Part shown: positions 1-7,217 of the stretch, one piece after another
Layout of the letters: the number at the start of each line of letters is the position of its first letter
How positions within the stretch are numbered: position 1 is the first letter of the stretch
Assembly (NCBI GenBank): GCA_020025075.1
Contig: JAHHSR010000019.1
Location: 1 to 24,632, forward strand
DNA from: Pectinatus sp.
GTDB lineage: Bacteria > Bacillota > Negativicutes > Selenomonadales > Selenomonadaceae
Direction of reading: 5' to 3'
DNA length: 24,632 nucleotides
Position numbers and translations under genes: made by a program
The notes under the pieces: generated by a model
Database searches by the model: none
Told to the model about the DNA's origin: nothing
What the model saw: only the letters and a program-made list of their open reading frames with translations

Positions 1-38
1 AAGCATTGGTCAATGAAGCAAGAACCCCGCGACTTTAG
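1..38 (+). CDS. tnpB: 3' end of a TnpB-type transposase-associated nuclease gene (partial)
   Basis: Reading from base 3, eleven codons give ALVNEARTPRL followed by a TAG stop at 36-38. The short Glu-Ala-Arg ending and the stop lying inside a hairpin are typical of TnpB genes of IS200/IS605 elements, where the 3' end of the gene overlaps the right end of the transposon and its guide-like RNA. Only the last dozen codons are in the window, so the nuclease domain itself cannot be seen. The identification rests mainly on the hairpin that follows, because the peptide is too short to prove homology. An unrelated ORF end is possible. Confidence 0.6.
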   Translation, partial: ALVNEARTPRL

Positions 39-53
39 TCGTGGGAGGTTCAG
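20..53 (+). mobile_element. Right end of an IS200/IS605-type element with subterminal hairpin
   Basis: An imperfect 8-bp stem, CCCGCGAC (26-33) against GTCGTGGG (38-45) with loop TTTA, is followed by AGGTTCAG. Such a hairpin next to the TnpB stop codon is the usual right-end signature of IS605-family elements, where TnpA recognises the folded strand and where the TnpB guide RNA (omega RNA) ends. Sequence beyond about base 53 would be flanking target or guide-equivalent DNA. The exact cleavage point cannot be set from one end only. Confidence 0.65.
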
Positions 54-144
54 GTGGCATCTGGCTTATATTTTTGTCTCAGAAAGGTGCTGTGGAATAA
101 ACTTGTGAAAATTCTCTCGCATTTATGTCCTTTTGTCACGTAGA

Positions 145-163
145 TTGTGAAAGTATATCACAG
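145..163. promoter_or_regulatory. Candidate operator: TTGTGA-N7-TCACAG inverted repeat
   Basis: TTGTGA (145-150) and TCACAG (158-163) form a near-perfect inverted repeat with a 7-base centre. A second half-site, TTGTGAAAA, lies at about 101-109. The pattern resembles both CRP/FNR-family sites and the Rex redox-sensor operator, but the spacing fits neither consensus exactly. The protein that binds is unknown. Confidence 0.25.
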
Positions 164-234
164 GAATATATTGCACAAAAGGTTTTATATTTTGGCACAT
201 TTTTCTTTGGAGATAAAATAGTTGCTTGTTCGAT

Positions 235-264
235 TTGCAATTGTGTAGCAAAGCATGGTATCAT
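235..264 (+). promoter_or_regulatory. Candidate sigma70 promoter for the AcoR-like regulator
   Basis: TTGCAA (235-240), an 18-base spacer and TATCAT (259-264) form a reasonable -35/-10 pair. This would give a leader of about 225 bases before the start codon at 495. It matches two other promoters in this window that also use TATCAT as the -10 box (14963 and 21536). Confidence 0.35.
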
Positions 265-315
265 TTAAAAAAACCCGTGTAAATAATTAAAAGATATTTA
301 TTCGTGACTTAAATT

Positions 316-352
316 TTTACAGGTAATTATTTGGAAAAAGTAATTATGTAAA
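316..352. repeat. Imperfect inverted repeat, possible autoregulatory site
   Basis: TTTAC-AGG-TAATTAT is separated by ten bases from TAATTAT-GTAAA. The outer arms TTTAC/GTAAA and the inner TAATTA blocks are symmetric. It lies between the putative promoter and the regulator start, where an autoregulatory site would be expected. The sequence is AT-rich, so chance symmetry is possible. Confidence 0.25.
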
Positions 353-459
353 GAATATTGAAGCAAAAATAGCTTTAAAGTGGGTCATGCTATGAAAAAA
401 GGAATATTTAGCCTAAATTGATATGCAAAGGAATTTTCGGGTAAATTTATTGAGGAATT

Positions 460-494
460 GAGGTGTGATTCACGCTTTTGGGGCGTGAAAAAAT
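460..494 (+). promoter_or_regulatory. Ribosome site separated from the start codon by a hairpin
   Basis: GAGGTG (460-465) is the best Shine-Dalgarno-like sequence before the ATG at 495, but it is 29 bases away. The intervening stretch contains a perfect 7-bp stem, TTCACGC (469-475) against GCGTGAA (483-489). Folding it would leave about eight unpaired bases between the Shine-Dalgarno and the ATG. The same stem could instead be an operator. Confidence 0.4.
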
Positions 495-2405
495 ATGATT
501 AGGCAAAATCGTGATAGAAATAAGCTGGCTTCTTATTATGAAACTTTTAGCAAAGAAAAGCGTATAGACCCTAATGTCCATCCATGGATTGCGGCTTCAT
601 GGCAAGAGAGTGAAGCTGCTGGCATAAAGATTAATCGATTTAGCGAGGCACCAGGATTAAACGAGGTAGAACTAGCGATACTTCAAGCGCATCATCGCAC
701 TGCTATTGAATATATGCAGGATTTTTCGAATGAAATAAAGGATTTTTTGCAAGAATATGACCTGTGCCTTTTATTGCTCGATAGCAGTTGTACAGTATTG
801 AAAAATTTTTCCTCTCCCTATAACAGGCTTTTGCCGCGTCGCATTGAAGGCAGGATTCTTTCGACAGAAAATGTTGGAACTTTTAGTGCGAGCATTGCCG
901 CAAAGTATAAAAGTATTTTTTGGATGTTTGGCCCAGAAATATGGCTCAAAGAGTATCACGATTGTGATAGCGGTGCTGCTCCTATTTATATGAACTCTAA
1001 AATGTCTTATATTGTTACGATTTTGACGCGTGATTATGAAAAATTACCACAGGATGCCGTTATTTCATTGCTGATGTCTATTAAGACAGCGATGGAAATC
1101 CATTTGAAGCAAAAAATCTTTTTGCAGGCACAAAAGGCAATTTTAGATGCAGCACCTTTTGCGGTGTACCATATCATGCCCAATGGCGATGTTGCTTATG
1201 CTAATCGTCTGGGAATGAATCGTCTTTCTAGTATCGGTGCCTTGCATGAAAACGCTGAAAAACTGCCAAACCTCAATGAAGTTGTCTTTAATTATAAGCA
1301 CACTCCTATTTATAATGGGTTTAAGGGCGTTCCTTGCACCAATCATGAGGTGACTTGGGCGACAAGTATTAATACCTATGAAGATATCACGACTGTCGTG
1401 CCCATTCGCGATGAAGCAGATGATACAGTTAACAGCGTGGTGACGGTAACGATGCCTATTGAGGATTTGCGAATGCTCGTTGCGCATGCAGCCGGATATA
1501 CTGCTAAATACAGTCTTGATACCATAGTCGGCACGAGTTCCGCTTGTACGGCAATGAAGGAACGAGCAATGCGTGCTGCAAAAAAAGACAATCACATTTT
1601 GCTGCAGGGTGAATCGGGAACTGGCAAGCAGCGCCTTGCCCATGGCATTCATATGGCCAGTTCACGTGCGGCAGGCCCACTTATTTATTTAAACTGCAAT
1701 GACCTTACCCCAGAGCTTTTAGAGCAGGATTTATTTGGTCTAAAAACGAGCGAAGACCTTAGTCATACCGGTAAGCTAGAGCTAGCTAGTGGCGGTACGC
1801 TTCTTTTGGATGAAGTGGAAAAAATGCCTTTTCAAGTAGTAGAAAAATTGGCTAAAGCTTTAAAGGAAAGAAAAATTTGCCGCATTGGTGAAGACTTGGA
1901 AAGGAATATTAATGTCCGCATCATTGCCGCTGCTGATGGCAATTTGCGTCGTTTATGTGAAAAGGGATTATTTGCCCCAGAAATATTTGAAATAATATCA
2001 AAAAATATTATTCATTTGCCTTCATTGCGCAGTCGCCGTGAAGATATTCCCATTTTGATTACGAGTATTTTAAATGACCTTTCTGAACAGCATAAGATGA
2101 AAAAGCGCAGTTTAAGCGAAGCGGCGATACGTATTTTGACGGAATACGATTGGCCAGGCAATATCAAGCAGCTGCAAAGCGTGATTGAAAATGCCTTTTT
2201 CAGCACGCAAAATGATGTCATTGAGGCGAGCGATATAAATCTTATCGGCAATATTAAGCCTGATAACAAGTGGAAAGAGGACCGTGATATTTTCATTCGT
2301 GCTTGGCAGTCGGCCGGTGGCAACGTGAGCCGTTTGGCTAATCTGCTCGGCGTAAGTCGTGTTACCTTATATCGGTATATGCACAAGTACGGCATTGAAA
2401 AATAA
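495..2405 (+). CDS. AcoR-like Fis-family transcriptional regulator with degenerate sigma54-activator domain
   Basis: The 636-residue protein has the layout of AcoR-type regulators: an N-terminal GAF-like sensor region (about 1-205, starting with the conserved PWIAASWQES segment), a PAS-like region (about 210-330), an AAA+ domain (about 345-570) and a C-terminal Fis-type helix-turn-helix (about 592-636, GGNVSRLANLLGVSRVTLYR). Walker A (GESGTGK, about 372-378) and Walker B (GGTLLLDEVEKM) are intact. The GAFTGA loop that contacts sigma54 is absent; the equivalent stretch reads FGLKTSEDLSHTGKLELA. The usual FREDLYYRL arginine-finger segment is replaced by FAPEIFEIIS. It therefore probably binds DNA and ATP but does not drive sigma54 open-complex formation, as in GAFTGA-lacking relatives that act on sigma70 promoters. 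The inducer and target genes are unknown, because no metabolic operon adjoins it in the window. It is transcribed alone and ends at a strong terminator. Confidence 0.85.
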   Translation: MIRQNRDRNKLASYYETFSKEKRIDPNVHPWIAASWQESEAAGIKINRFSEAPGLNEVELAILQAHHRTAIEYMQDFSNEIKDFLQEYDLCLLLLDSSCTVLKNFSSPYNRLLPRRIEGRILSTENVGTFSASIAAKYKSIFWMFGPEIWLKEYHDCDSGAAPIYMNSKMSYIVTILTRDYEKLPQDAVISLLMSIKTAMEIHLKQKIFLQAQKAILDAAPFAVYHIMPNGDVAYANRLGMNRLSSIGALHENAEKLPNLNEVVFNYKHTPIYNGFKGVPCTNHEVTWATSINTYEDITTVVPIRDEADDTVNSVVTVTMPIEDLRMLVAHAAGYTAKYSLDTIVGTSSACTAMKERAMRAAKKDNHILLQGESGTGKQRLAHGIHMASSRAAGPLIYLNCNDLTPELLEQDLFGLKTSEDLSHTGKLELASGGTLLLDEVEKMPFQVVEKLAKALKERKICRIGEDLERNINVRIIAAADGNLRRLCEKGLFAPEIFEIISKNIIHLPSLRSRREDIPILITSILNDLSEQHKMKKRSLSEAAIRILTEYDWPGNIKQLQSVIENAFFSTQNDVIEASDINLIGNIKPDNKWKEDRDIFIRAWQSAGGNVSRLANLLGVSRVTLYRYMHKYGIEK

Positions 2406-2407
2406 AC

Positions 2408-2440
2408 AAAAAGCGAGCTGCTTTGGCAGTTCGCTTTTTG
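2408..2440 (+). terminator. Rho-independent terminator after the AcoR-like regulator
   Basis: The arms AAAAAGCGAGCTGC (2408-2421) and GCAGTTCGCTTTTT (2426-2439) enclose a TTTG loop, with a G-T pair near the middle. It directly follows the stop codon and separates the regulator from the rluB cluster. Confidence 0.9.
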
Positions 2441-2497
2441 TTCTAACTAATGGCAGGCTTTTTAGATAGATTTTTAGAAAGAGTAGAGGAAATAAAT

Positions 2498-3229
2498 TTG
2501 GAAAGATTGCAAAAATATATTGCCTCTTGTGGCATCTGTTCACGTCGCAAGGCAGAAAAACTTATTGAAGCAGGAGAAATAAGCGTCAATGGACAGATTG
2601 TCAGACAGCTTGGCACGACTGTTACCGCTGGCGATTGCGTGATGTATAAAGGCAAAGTGATAACGCCAGAAACAGAAAAAGTTTATTATTTGCTCAATAA
2701 GCCGAAAGGATATCTTTCTTCCGTTAGGGATGACCGCGGCAGAAAGACTGTTTTAGACCTATTGCCACCGCAAAAAGAACGCATCTATCCTGTTGGGCGT
2801 CTTGACAATAATACCGAAGGACTTTTGCTCTTGACCAATGACGGTGCTTTGATGAATTTTTTATTGCATCCTAAGTTTGTCATCAATAAGACATATGTGG
2901 CCAAAGTACGTGGTGCTCTTGCGGCAGAAAAAATCAAAAAGCTGCGCAGTGGCATTTTGCTTGAAGATGGGCTTACAGCTCCGGCTGAAGTTCGCATTAT
3001 TTCGTATGATGCGGAAATGGATTTGAGCAAAATTGAAATGACCATTCATGAAGGACGTAATCGTCAGATAAGACGTATGCTAGCTGCCGTGAAAAGTGAT
3101 GTTATAAGCTTAAAGAGAATAAAATTTGCGGGCCTTAATCTGCATGGCATTAAACGCGGCATGTACCGTGCTTTGAGCAAAGAAGAGATTGACAAACTTT
3201 ATTATTTAGGTAAGGGGGCGAAAGCGTGA
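2498..3229 (+). CDS. rluB: 23S rRNA pseudouridine synthase, RluB/RsuA family
   Basis: This 243-residue enzyme converts a uridine in rRNA to pseudouridine; the RluB branch modifies the 23S peptidyl-transferase region. An N-terminal S4 RNA-binding domain (LERLQKYIASCGICSRRKAEKLI onward) precedes the catalytic domain, which has YPVGRLDNNTEGLLLLTNDG with the catalytic Asp and the GRNRQIRRM signature. I chose the TTG at 2498 because AGAGGA (2485-2490) sits 7 bases upstream and the family begins exactly here. The ATG at 2450 has no ribosome site and lies against the preceding terminator. It opens the plus-strand cluster and its last codons overlap the next gene by four bases. RsuA/RluE are the alternatives within the family, though the length and Gram-positive context favour RluB. 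Confidence 0.9.
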   Translation: MERLQKYIASCGICSRRKAEKLIEAGEISVNGQIVRQLGTTVTAGDCVMYKGKVITPETEKVYYLLNKPKGYLSSVRDDRGRKTVLDLLPPQKERIYPVGRLDNNTEGLLLLTNDGALMNFLLHPKFVINKTYVAKVRGALAAEKIKKLRSGILLEDGLTAPAEVRIISYDAEMDLSKIEMTIHEGRNRQIRRMLAAVKSDVISLKRIKFAGLNLHGIKRGMYRALSKEEIDKLYYLGKGAKA

Positions 3230-4470
3230 AGACTATTTTAGTTGTCGGGGCAGGACCAGCTGGCTGCATGGCAGCCATTGAGGCGGCGCAAGGCGGTGCG
3301 CAAGTTTACTTGCTAGAAAAAAATAATTGCATCGGGCGCAAACTTGCAATTACAGGCAAAGGCAGGTGCAATGTCACCAATATTGCTGAACGCGCTGAAT
3401 TTTTAAAGCATGTTCCCAGCAATAGCAAATTCCTTTACAGTGCTTTTAATCAATGCTTTAATCAAGATATCATGCAGTTTTTCGAGCAGCTTGGCGTACC
3501 CTTGAAAGTTGAGCGAGGAGGACGCGTTTTTCCCGTCAGCGATAGCGCTAAGGACATTACATCTGCACTGCAAAGAAAAATGCTCGATTTGGGTGTGATT
3601 TTAAAGTTAAATACAAGCGTAAAAAAAATCGTCCTGCATGAAGGCAAACTAGTGGGTGTGCAGCTTGCTGATGATAGTATACTAAAAGGGGACGCCGTCA
3701 TTATGGCTACGGGTGGTGCTAGCTATCCTGCGACTGGTTCAAATGGTGAAGGAATGAAGCTCGTTGTAAATTGCGGACATACCTTGATGCCTCTTACCCC
3801 TTCTTTAGTGCCGCTAGAAAGCGATGATGGCTATATCGGCGAGCTGCAAGGACTTTCCTTGCGCAATGTGAGGTTGACAGCTTTTATTGATGGAAAAAAG
3901 GAGCAAAGCCTTTTTGGTGAAATGATGTTCACTCATTTTGGCATTACAGGGCCTATCGTCCTCTCTATGAGCCGCATGGTCTGCTTGGCTCTTTCCGCGG
4001 GAAAAGAAGTGGTTTTGGCACTTAACTTAAAGCCTGCCCTCACTAAAGAGCAGCTTGACGCTCGTTTACAGCGTGATTTGCAAAAATACAGCAAAAAAAA
4101 TCTCGGCAATACTCTGGTCGACCTTTTGCCGCATCGTCTAATTCCCGTGGTACTTGACCTTTCCTATCTCGAAATGACGACGCGCGCCTGCGAACTTGAT
4201 AAAAAATCGCGCTTGCGCCTTCTTGATACCTTGCAGCATCTGGAAATTTCTATTTCTAGACCACGCCCTTTGAGCGAGGCCATTGTTACAAGTGGAGGTA
4301 TCTCAATCAAGGAAATAGACCCTAAGAGTATGGAATCAAAAATCGTAGCAGGGCTTTATTGCGTTGGGGAAATGCTTGACGTCGATGGCTATACGGGTGG
4401 TTATAATTTGCAGATTGCTTTTTCGACTGGCTATGCGGCGGGCCGTGCTGCGGCAAAGGAAGTGGAATGA
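3226..4470 (+). CDS. FAD-dependent oxidoreductase of the HI0933/YhiN (BaiN-like) family
   Basis: The 414-residue flavoprotein starts with an FAD-binding dinucleotide fold, VVGAGPAGCMAAIEAA, followed by the family-typical segment GRKLAITGKGRCNVTN. A second nucleotide-contact motif (MATGGASYPATGSNGEG) and the C-terminal signature AIVTSGGISIKEIDPKSMES, then YCVGEMLDVDGYTGGYNLQ, complete the family pattern. Relatives include BaiN, reported in bile-acid dehydroxylation, but most members have no proven substrate and I do not assign one. The GTG start at 3226 overlaps the rluB stop (GTGA) and follows an AAGGGGG ribosome site, so translation is probably coupled. The stop overlaps the aroA start (ATGA). 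Its conserved place in this housekeeping cluster argues for a general redox role. Confidence 0.85.
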   Translation: MKTILVVGAGPAGCMAAIEAAQGGAQVYLLEKNNCIGRKLAITGKGRCNVTNIAERAEFLKHVPSNSKFLYSAFNQCFNQDIMQFFEQLGVPLKVERGGRVFPVSDSAKDITSALQRKMLDLGVILKLNTSVKKIVLHEGKLVGVQLADDSILKGDAVIMATGGASYPATGSNGEGMKLVVNCGHTLMPLTPSLVPLESDDGYIGELQGLSLRNVRLTAFIDGKKEQSLFGEMMFTHFGITGPIVLSMSRMVCLALSAGKEVVLALNLKPALTKEQLDARLQRDLQKYSKKNLGNTLVDLLPHRLIPVVLDLSYLEMTTRACELDKKSRLRLLDTLQHLEISISRPRPLSEAIVTSGGISIKEIDPKSMESKIVAGLYCVGEMLDVDGYTGGYNLQIAFSTGYAAGRAAAKEVE

Positions 4471-5777
4471 TGTCTAGTGAAATTATTGAAAAACTGTCTG
4501 GTGGCTTGCGCGGTACTATTAAATTGTCGGGTGATAAGTCTATATCGCATCGCAGTATTATGCTTGCCTCGCTTTGCAATAATTCCGTTGCGATTAAAAA
4601 TTTTTTATATGCGCGCGATTGCCTTTCGACCGTGTCTTGTTTGCAAAAATTAGGTGTAAAAATTGAAAGGCACGAAGATGATACTATAAAGGTATACGGT
4701 GTAGGATTAAAAGGCTTGCGCGAACCGCAATCAATCCTCAATGCAGGAAATTCTGGCACGACTTTGCGACTTTTGCTTGGTATTTTATCGGCGCAGCCAT
4801 TTTTTACCGCTCTAACTGGTGATGCCTCTTTGAGTAAGCGTCCTATGGGACGTGTCATAAGGCCGCTCAGTAAAATGGGGGGGAAAATCTTTGGCCGAGA
4901 AAAAGATTTGCTTTTGCCGATTTGCGTTCTTCCAGCGGAAAAAAAGCTTCATCACATCAATTATGAAATGAAAATTCCCAGCGCTCAAGTAAAATCGGCT
5001 ATCTTGTTAGCGGGGTTATTTGCCGATGCGCCGACTACCATTACCTGTGCGCAAAAATCGCGCGACCATACTGAAAGAATGCTTTTTTCATTTGGAGCTA
5101 AACTCTATAGGCAAGAAAATCGTCTGACAATTTATCCGGCTACGTCGCTTCATGGGCCACAAGAGATTATTATCCCGGGCGATATTAGTGCCGCAGCTTA
5201 CTGGATTGTTGCTGCCAGCATTATTAAAAACAGTGAAATTATTATCGAAAATGTGGGCATTAACCCAACGCGTACCGGAATAGTTGATGTTCTCTTACAG
5301 ATGGGAGCAAAGATTACTTGTCTGAACAGGCGCGAAGTGAGCGGTGAGCCAGTGGCTGACATTCATGTTCGTTCAGCCGACCTGCACGGCATAAGAATAG
5401 ATGCTTCTTATATTCCTCGCCTTATTGATGAAGTGCCGATTTTGGCTGTTGCGGCGCTTTTTGCCCAGGGAACGACAATTATAAGCGGGGCAGCGGAATT
5501 ACGCGTTAAAGAATGTGATCGCCTTTCGGCTATTGCGACGGAATTTAGCAAACTTAGCAGCGGTATAATAGAGCGTGAAGATGGATTGATTATAGAAGGC
5601 AACAGTTCATTTTTACCGGCACAGTGCAGTTCGCACCATGACCATCGCATTGCGATGTCGCTTGCTATTTTGGGCGCGGCTGCAAATGGCGTGAAAATTG
5701 ATGATGCAAGCTGTGTCAATATATCGTATCCAAATTTTTTTACGGATTTTCTCAATTTGCAAAGAAATAAATTATAA
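4467..5777 (+). CDS. aroA: 3-phosphoshikimate 1-carboxyvinyltransferase (EPSP synthase)
   Basis: AroA joins shikimate-3-phosphate and phosphoenolpyruvate to make EPSP, the sixth step of the shikimate pathway to aromatic amino acids. The 436-residue protein carries the diagnostic motifs in order: LSGDKSISHRSIMLASL (substrate-binding Lys and Ser), NAGNSGTTLRLLLG, GDASLSKRPMGR, PSAQVKSAILLAGL, SRDHTERML, IDEVPILAVAALFAQG (catalytic Asp/Glu region), LRVKECDRL and DHRIAMSLAILG. Length and motifs are complete for the family. The start overlaps the upstream flavoprotein stop in an ATGA junction. The next gene begins 76 bases downstream. No transit or signal sequence is present, so the enzyme is cytoplasmic. 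Confidence 0.97.
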   Translation: MMSSEIIEKLSGGLRGTIKLSGDKSISHRSIMLASLCNNSVAIKNFLYARDCLSTVSCLQKLGVKIERHEDDTIKVYGVGLKGLREPQSILNAGNSGTTLRLLLGILSAQPFFTALTGDASLSKRPMGRVIRPLSKMGGKIFGREKDLLLPICVLPAEKKLHHINYEMKIPSAQVKSAILLAGLFADAPTTITCAQKSRDHTERMLFSFGAKLYRQENRLTIYPATSLHGPQEIIIPGDISAAAYWIVAASIIKNSEIIIENVGINPTRTGIVDVLLQMGAKITCLNRREVSGEPVADIHVRSADLHGIRIDASYIPRLIDEVPILAVAALFAQGTTIISGAAELRVKECDRLSAIATEFSKLSSGIIEREDGLIIEGNSSFLPAQCSSHHDHRIAMSLAILGAAANGVKIDDASCVNISYPNFFTDFLNLQRNKL

Positions 5778-5853
5778 TGATTTTTGCTGCCTGGGTATTT
5801 TTAGTGCTTAAAAGCAGAAAAGTTTTTCAAATTCAATTAAAGGGGACCTTAGT

Positions 5854-6531
5854 TTGTCAAACGAAAAGAATATTGCCATAACTATTGACGGGCCAGCAGG
5901 AGCCGGTAAAAGCACTGTTGCGAAAAAAGTTGCCGACCGCCTTCATTTTACATATATTGATACGGGTGCTATGTATAGGGCTGTTGCATGGAAGGCTTTG
6001 CAGGAAAAAGGAGCCTGCGATGATGAGGCAGCCATAGCCCAAATTGCGCAAAAATTGGATATTACCTTGGAGCAATCGCCAAATGGCCTGCGCGTTTTAG
6101 CTGATGGACAGGATATTTCAGAAGAAATAAGGACACCTGCCGTGTCGCATGTTGTTTCGGCAGTAGCAAAAATAGGGGCAGTGCGCGAGCGACTTGTTTC
6201 CTTGCAGCGCCTTTTAGCACAAAAAGCATGCGTAGTCATGGATGGGCGCGACATAGCTACGCATGTTTTGCCCAATGCAGCGGTAAAGATTTTTTTGACG
6301 GCAAGTGTCGATGAGAGAGCTAGGCGGCGCTATGCAGAACTAAAGCAAAAGGGCTTTTCAGGCTCGATGGAAGAATTGAAAGCGCAAATAGCAGCACGTG
6401 ATAAGGCAGATAGCGAGCGTGAAATATCACCTTTGGTTAAGGCGTCAGAAGCAATATTACTCGATACAACGCATTTGAATATTGAAGAAGCTGTAGAAGC
6501 CGTTATCAATGAGGCAAAGGCGCATATTTAG
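5854..6531 (+). CDS. cmk: Cytidylate kinase
   Basis: The enzyme phosphorylates CMP and dCMP using ATP for pyrimidine nucleotide salvage and recycling. Its 225 residues include the P-loop IDGPAGAGKSTVAKKVA near the N-terminus, the CMP-contact segment YIDTGAMYRAVAWKAL, the VMDGRDIATHVLPNA motif, the lid region RARRRYAELKQKG and SEREISPL with the family-typical DTTHLN near the end. It starts at a TTG (5854) preceded by AAAGGGGACC. Its stop touches the 5' end of the plsC transcript segment. The aroA-cmk-plsC-ispH-rpsA order is common in Bacillota. Confidence 0.95.
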   Translation: MSNEKNIAITIDGPAGAGKSTVAKKVADRLHFTYIDTGAMYRAVAWKALQEKGACDDEAAIAQIAQKLDITLEQSPNGLRVLADGQDISEEIRTPAVSHVVSAVAKIGAVRERLVSLQRLLAQKACVVMDGRDIATHVLPNAAVKIFLTASVDERARRRYAELKQKGFSGSMEELKAQIAARDKADSEREISPLVKASEAILLDTTHLNIEEAVEAVINEAKAHI

Positions 6532-6551
6532 TGGACAAGGAGAGATTGGCA

Positions 6552-7163
6552 ATGGAAATGGAGCCGGGCTATAAATTTTTGCACTCTATGTTTCATGCCC
6601 TTTACACAAAGGTGTTTTCAGCCAAGGCATATAATGTAGAAAATGTGCCTTTAAATGGTCCTGCAATTATCGCGGCCAACCATATGAGTAACTGGGACCC
6701 AATGCTTATAAGCTGTTTTGTCATGCGCCCCGTTGGCTATATGGCTAAAGAAGAGCTTTTCAAGGTACCGCTTTTGGGGCAAGCACTCAAGAGTTTTCAT
6801 TCTTTTCCCGTTAAGCGTGGTGCTTCCGATTTTGCTGCAATAAAGGTAGCATTAAATAAGCTGCGCGAGGGTGAGTGCATGGGTATGTTTCCCGAAGGGC
6901 ATCGCAGCAAGGATGGAAAATTGCAAAAGGCCGCCACTGGCGTAGCTCTCATCGCCGCTAAATCTAAGGCGCCTGTAATTCCCACAGCTATAATTAATAC
7001 TGATAAAATCTTTAAAGTTGGTTCCTTTTTGCCGAAGCTGGAAGTCATCTATGGAGAGCCATTGTATTTTGAAACAGCAAAGATAGATAAGCAATTTTTA
7101 AAGGAATCAACAGATATTATTATGGAAAAAATACAGGAATTAATTAATTCACGGCAGACATAA
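6552..7163 (+). CDS. plsC: 1-acyl-sn-glycerol-3-phosphate acyltransferase (PlsC family)
   Basis: This membrane-associated enzyme acylates lysophosphatidic acid at position 2 to give phosphatidic acid for phospholipids. The 203-residue protein shows the H-x4-D catalytic motif in NHMSNWDPMLI, the FPEGHRS substrate motif, and the PVIPTAIINTDKIF block typical of the family. I chose the ATG at 6552 because AAGGAG (6537-6542) lies 9 bases upstream. A GTG at 6531 is in frame but overlaps that ribosome site and the cmk stop. PlsY is encoded in the same cluster, which makes a phosphatidic acid role likely, although the acyl-donor preference is not visible. Confidence 0.9.
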   Translation: MEMEPGYKFLHSMFHALYTKVFSAKAYNVENVPLNGPAIIAANHMSNWDPMLISCFVMRPVGYMAKEELFKVPLLGQALKSFHSFPVKRGASDFAAIKVALNKLREGECMGMFPEGHRSKDGKLQKAATGVALIAAKSKAPVIPTAIINTDKIFKVGSFLPKLEVIYGEPLYFETAKIDKQFLKESTDIIMEKIQELINSRQT

Positions 7164-7171
7164 TAAAAAAT

Positions 7172-7210
7172 ATGTGTTATACTATAGTATGATTATTAAT
7201 AGATGGTGGT
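7172..7210 (+). promoter_or_regulatory. Possible internal promoter and palindrome before ispH
   Basis: The stretch contains TTATACT, a good -10 box, inside the perfect 12-bp palindrome ATACTATAGTAT (7179-7190). No strong -35 box lies 16-18 bases upstream, so this is at best a weak or extended -10 promoter. It occupies most of the 54-base gap between plsC and ispH. Confidence 0.3.
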
Positions 7211-7217
7211 TATATAC

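Larger units (their letters stand above)
54..494. other. AT-rich intergenic region upstream of the AcoR-like regulator
   Basis: About 440 bases have no convincing gene. They hold a possible sigma70 promoter (235-264), an inverted repeat TTGTGA/TCACAG (145-163), an imperfect inverted repeat (316-352), and a hairpin next to the start of the next gene (469-489). A TTGGCAC at 192-198 resembles a sigma54 -24 box but has no matching -12 GC. The region could contain the left flank of the transposon insertion and the regulatory sites of the regulator gene. Confidence 0.5.

Noticed and set aside
192..210. Possible sigma54 promoter (TTGGCAC)
   Set aside because: The -24 box is good, but the GC of the -12 box is missing at the required distance (TT instead), and the nearby regulator itself lacks the sigma54 contact loop.
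2450..2497. Longer rluB start at ATG 2450
   Set aside because: It has no ribosome site, lies directly after a terminator, and adds 16 residues absent from the family, whereas the TTG at 2498 has a good AGAGGA.
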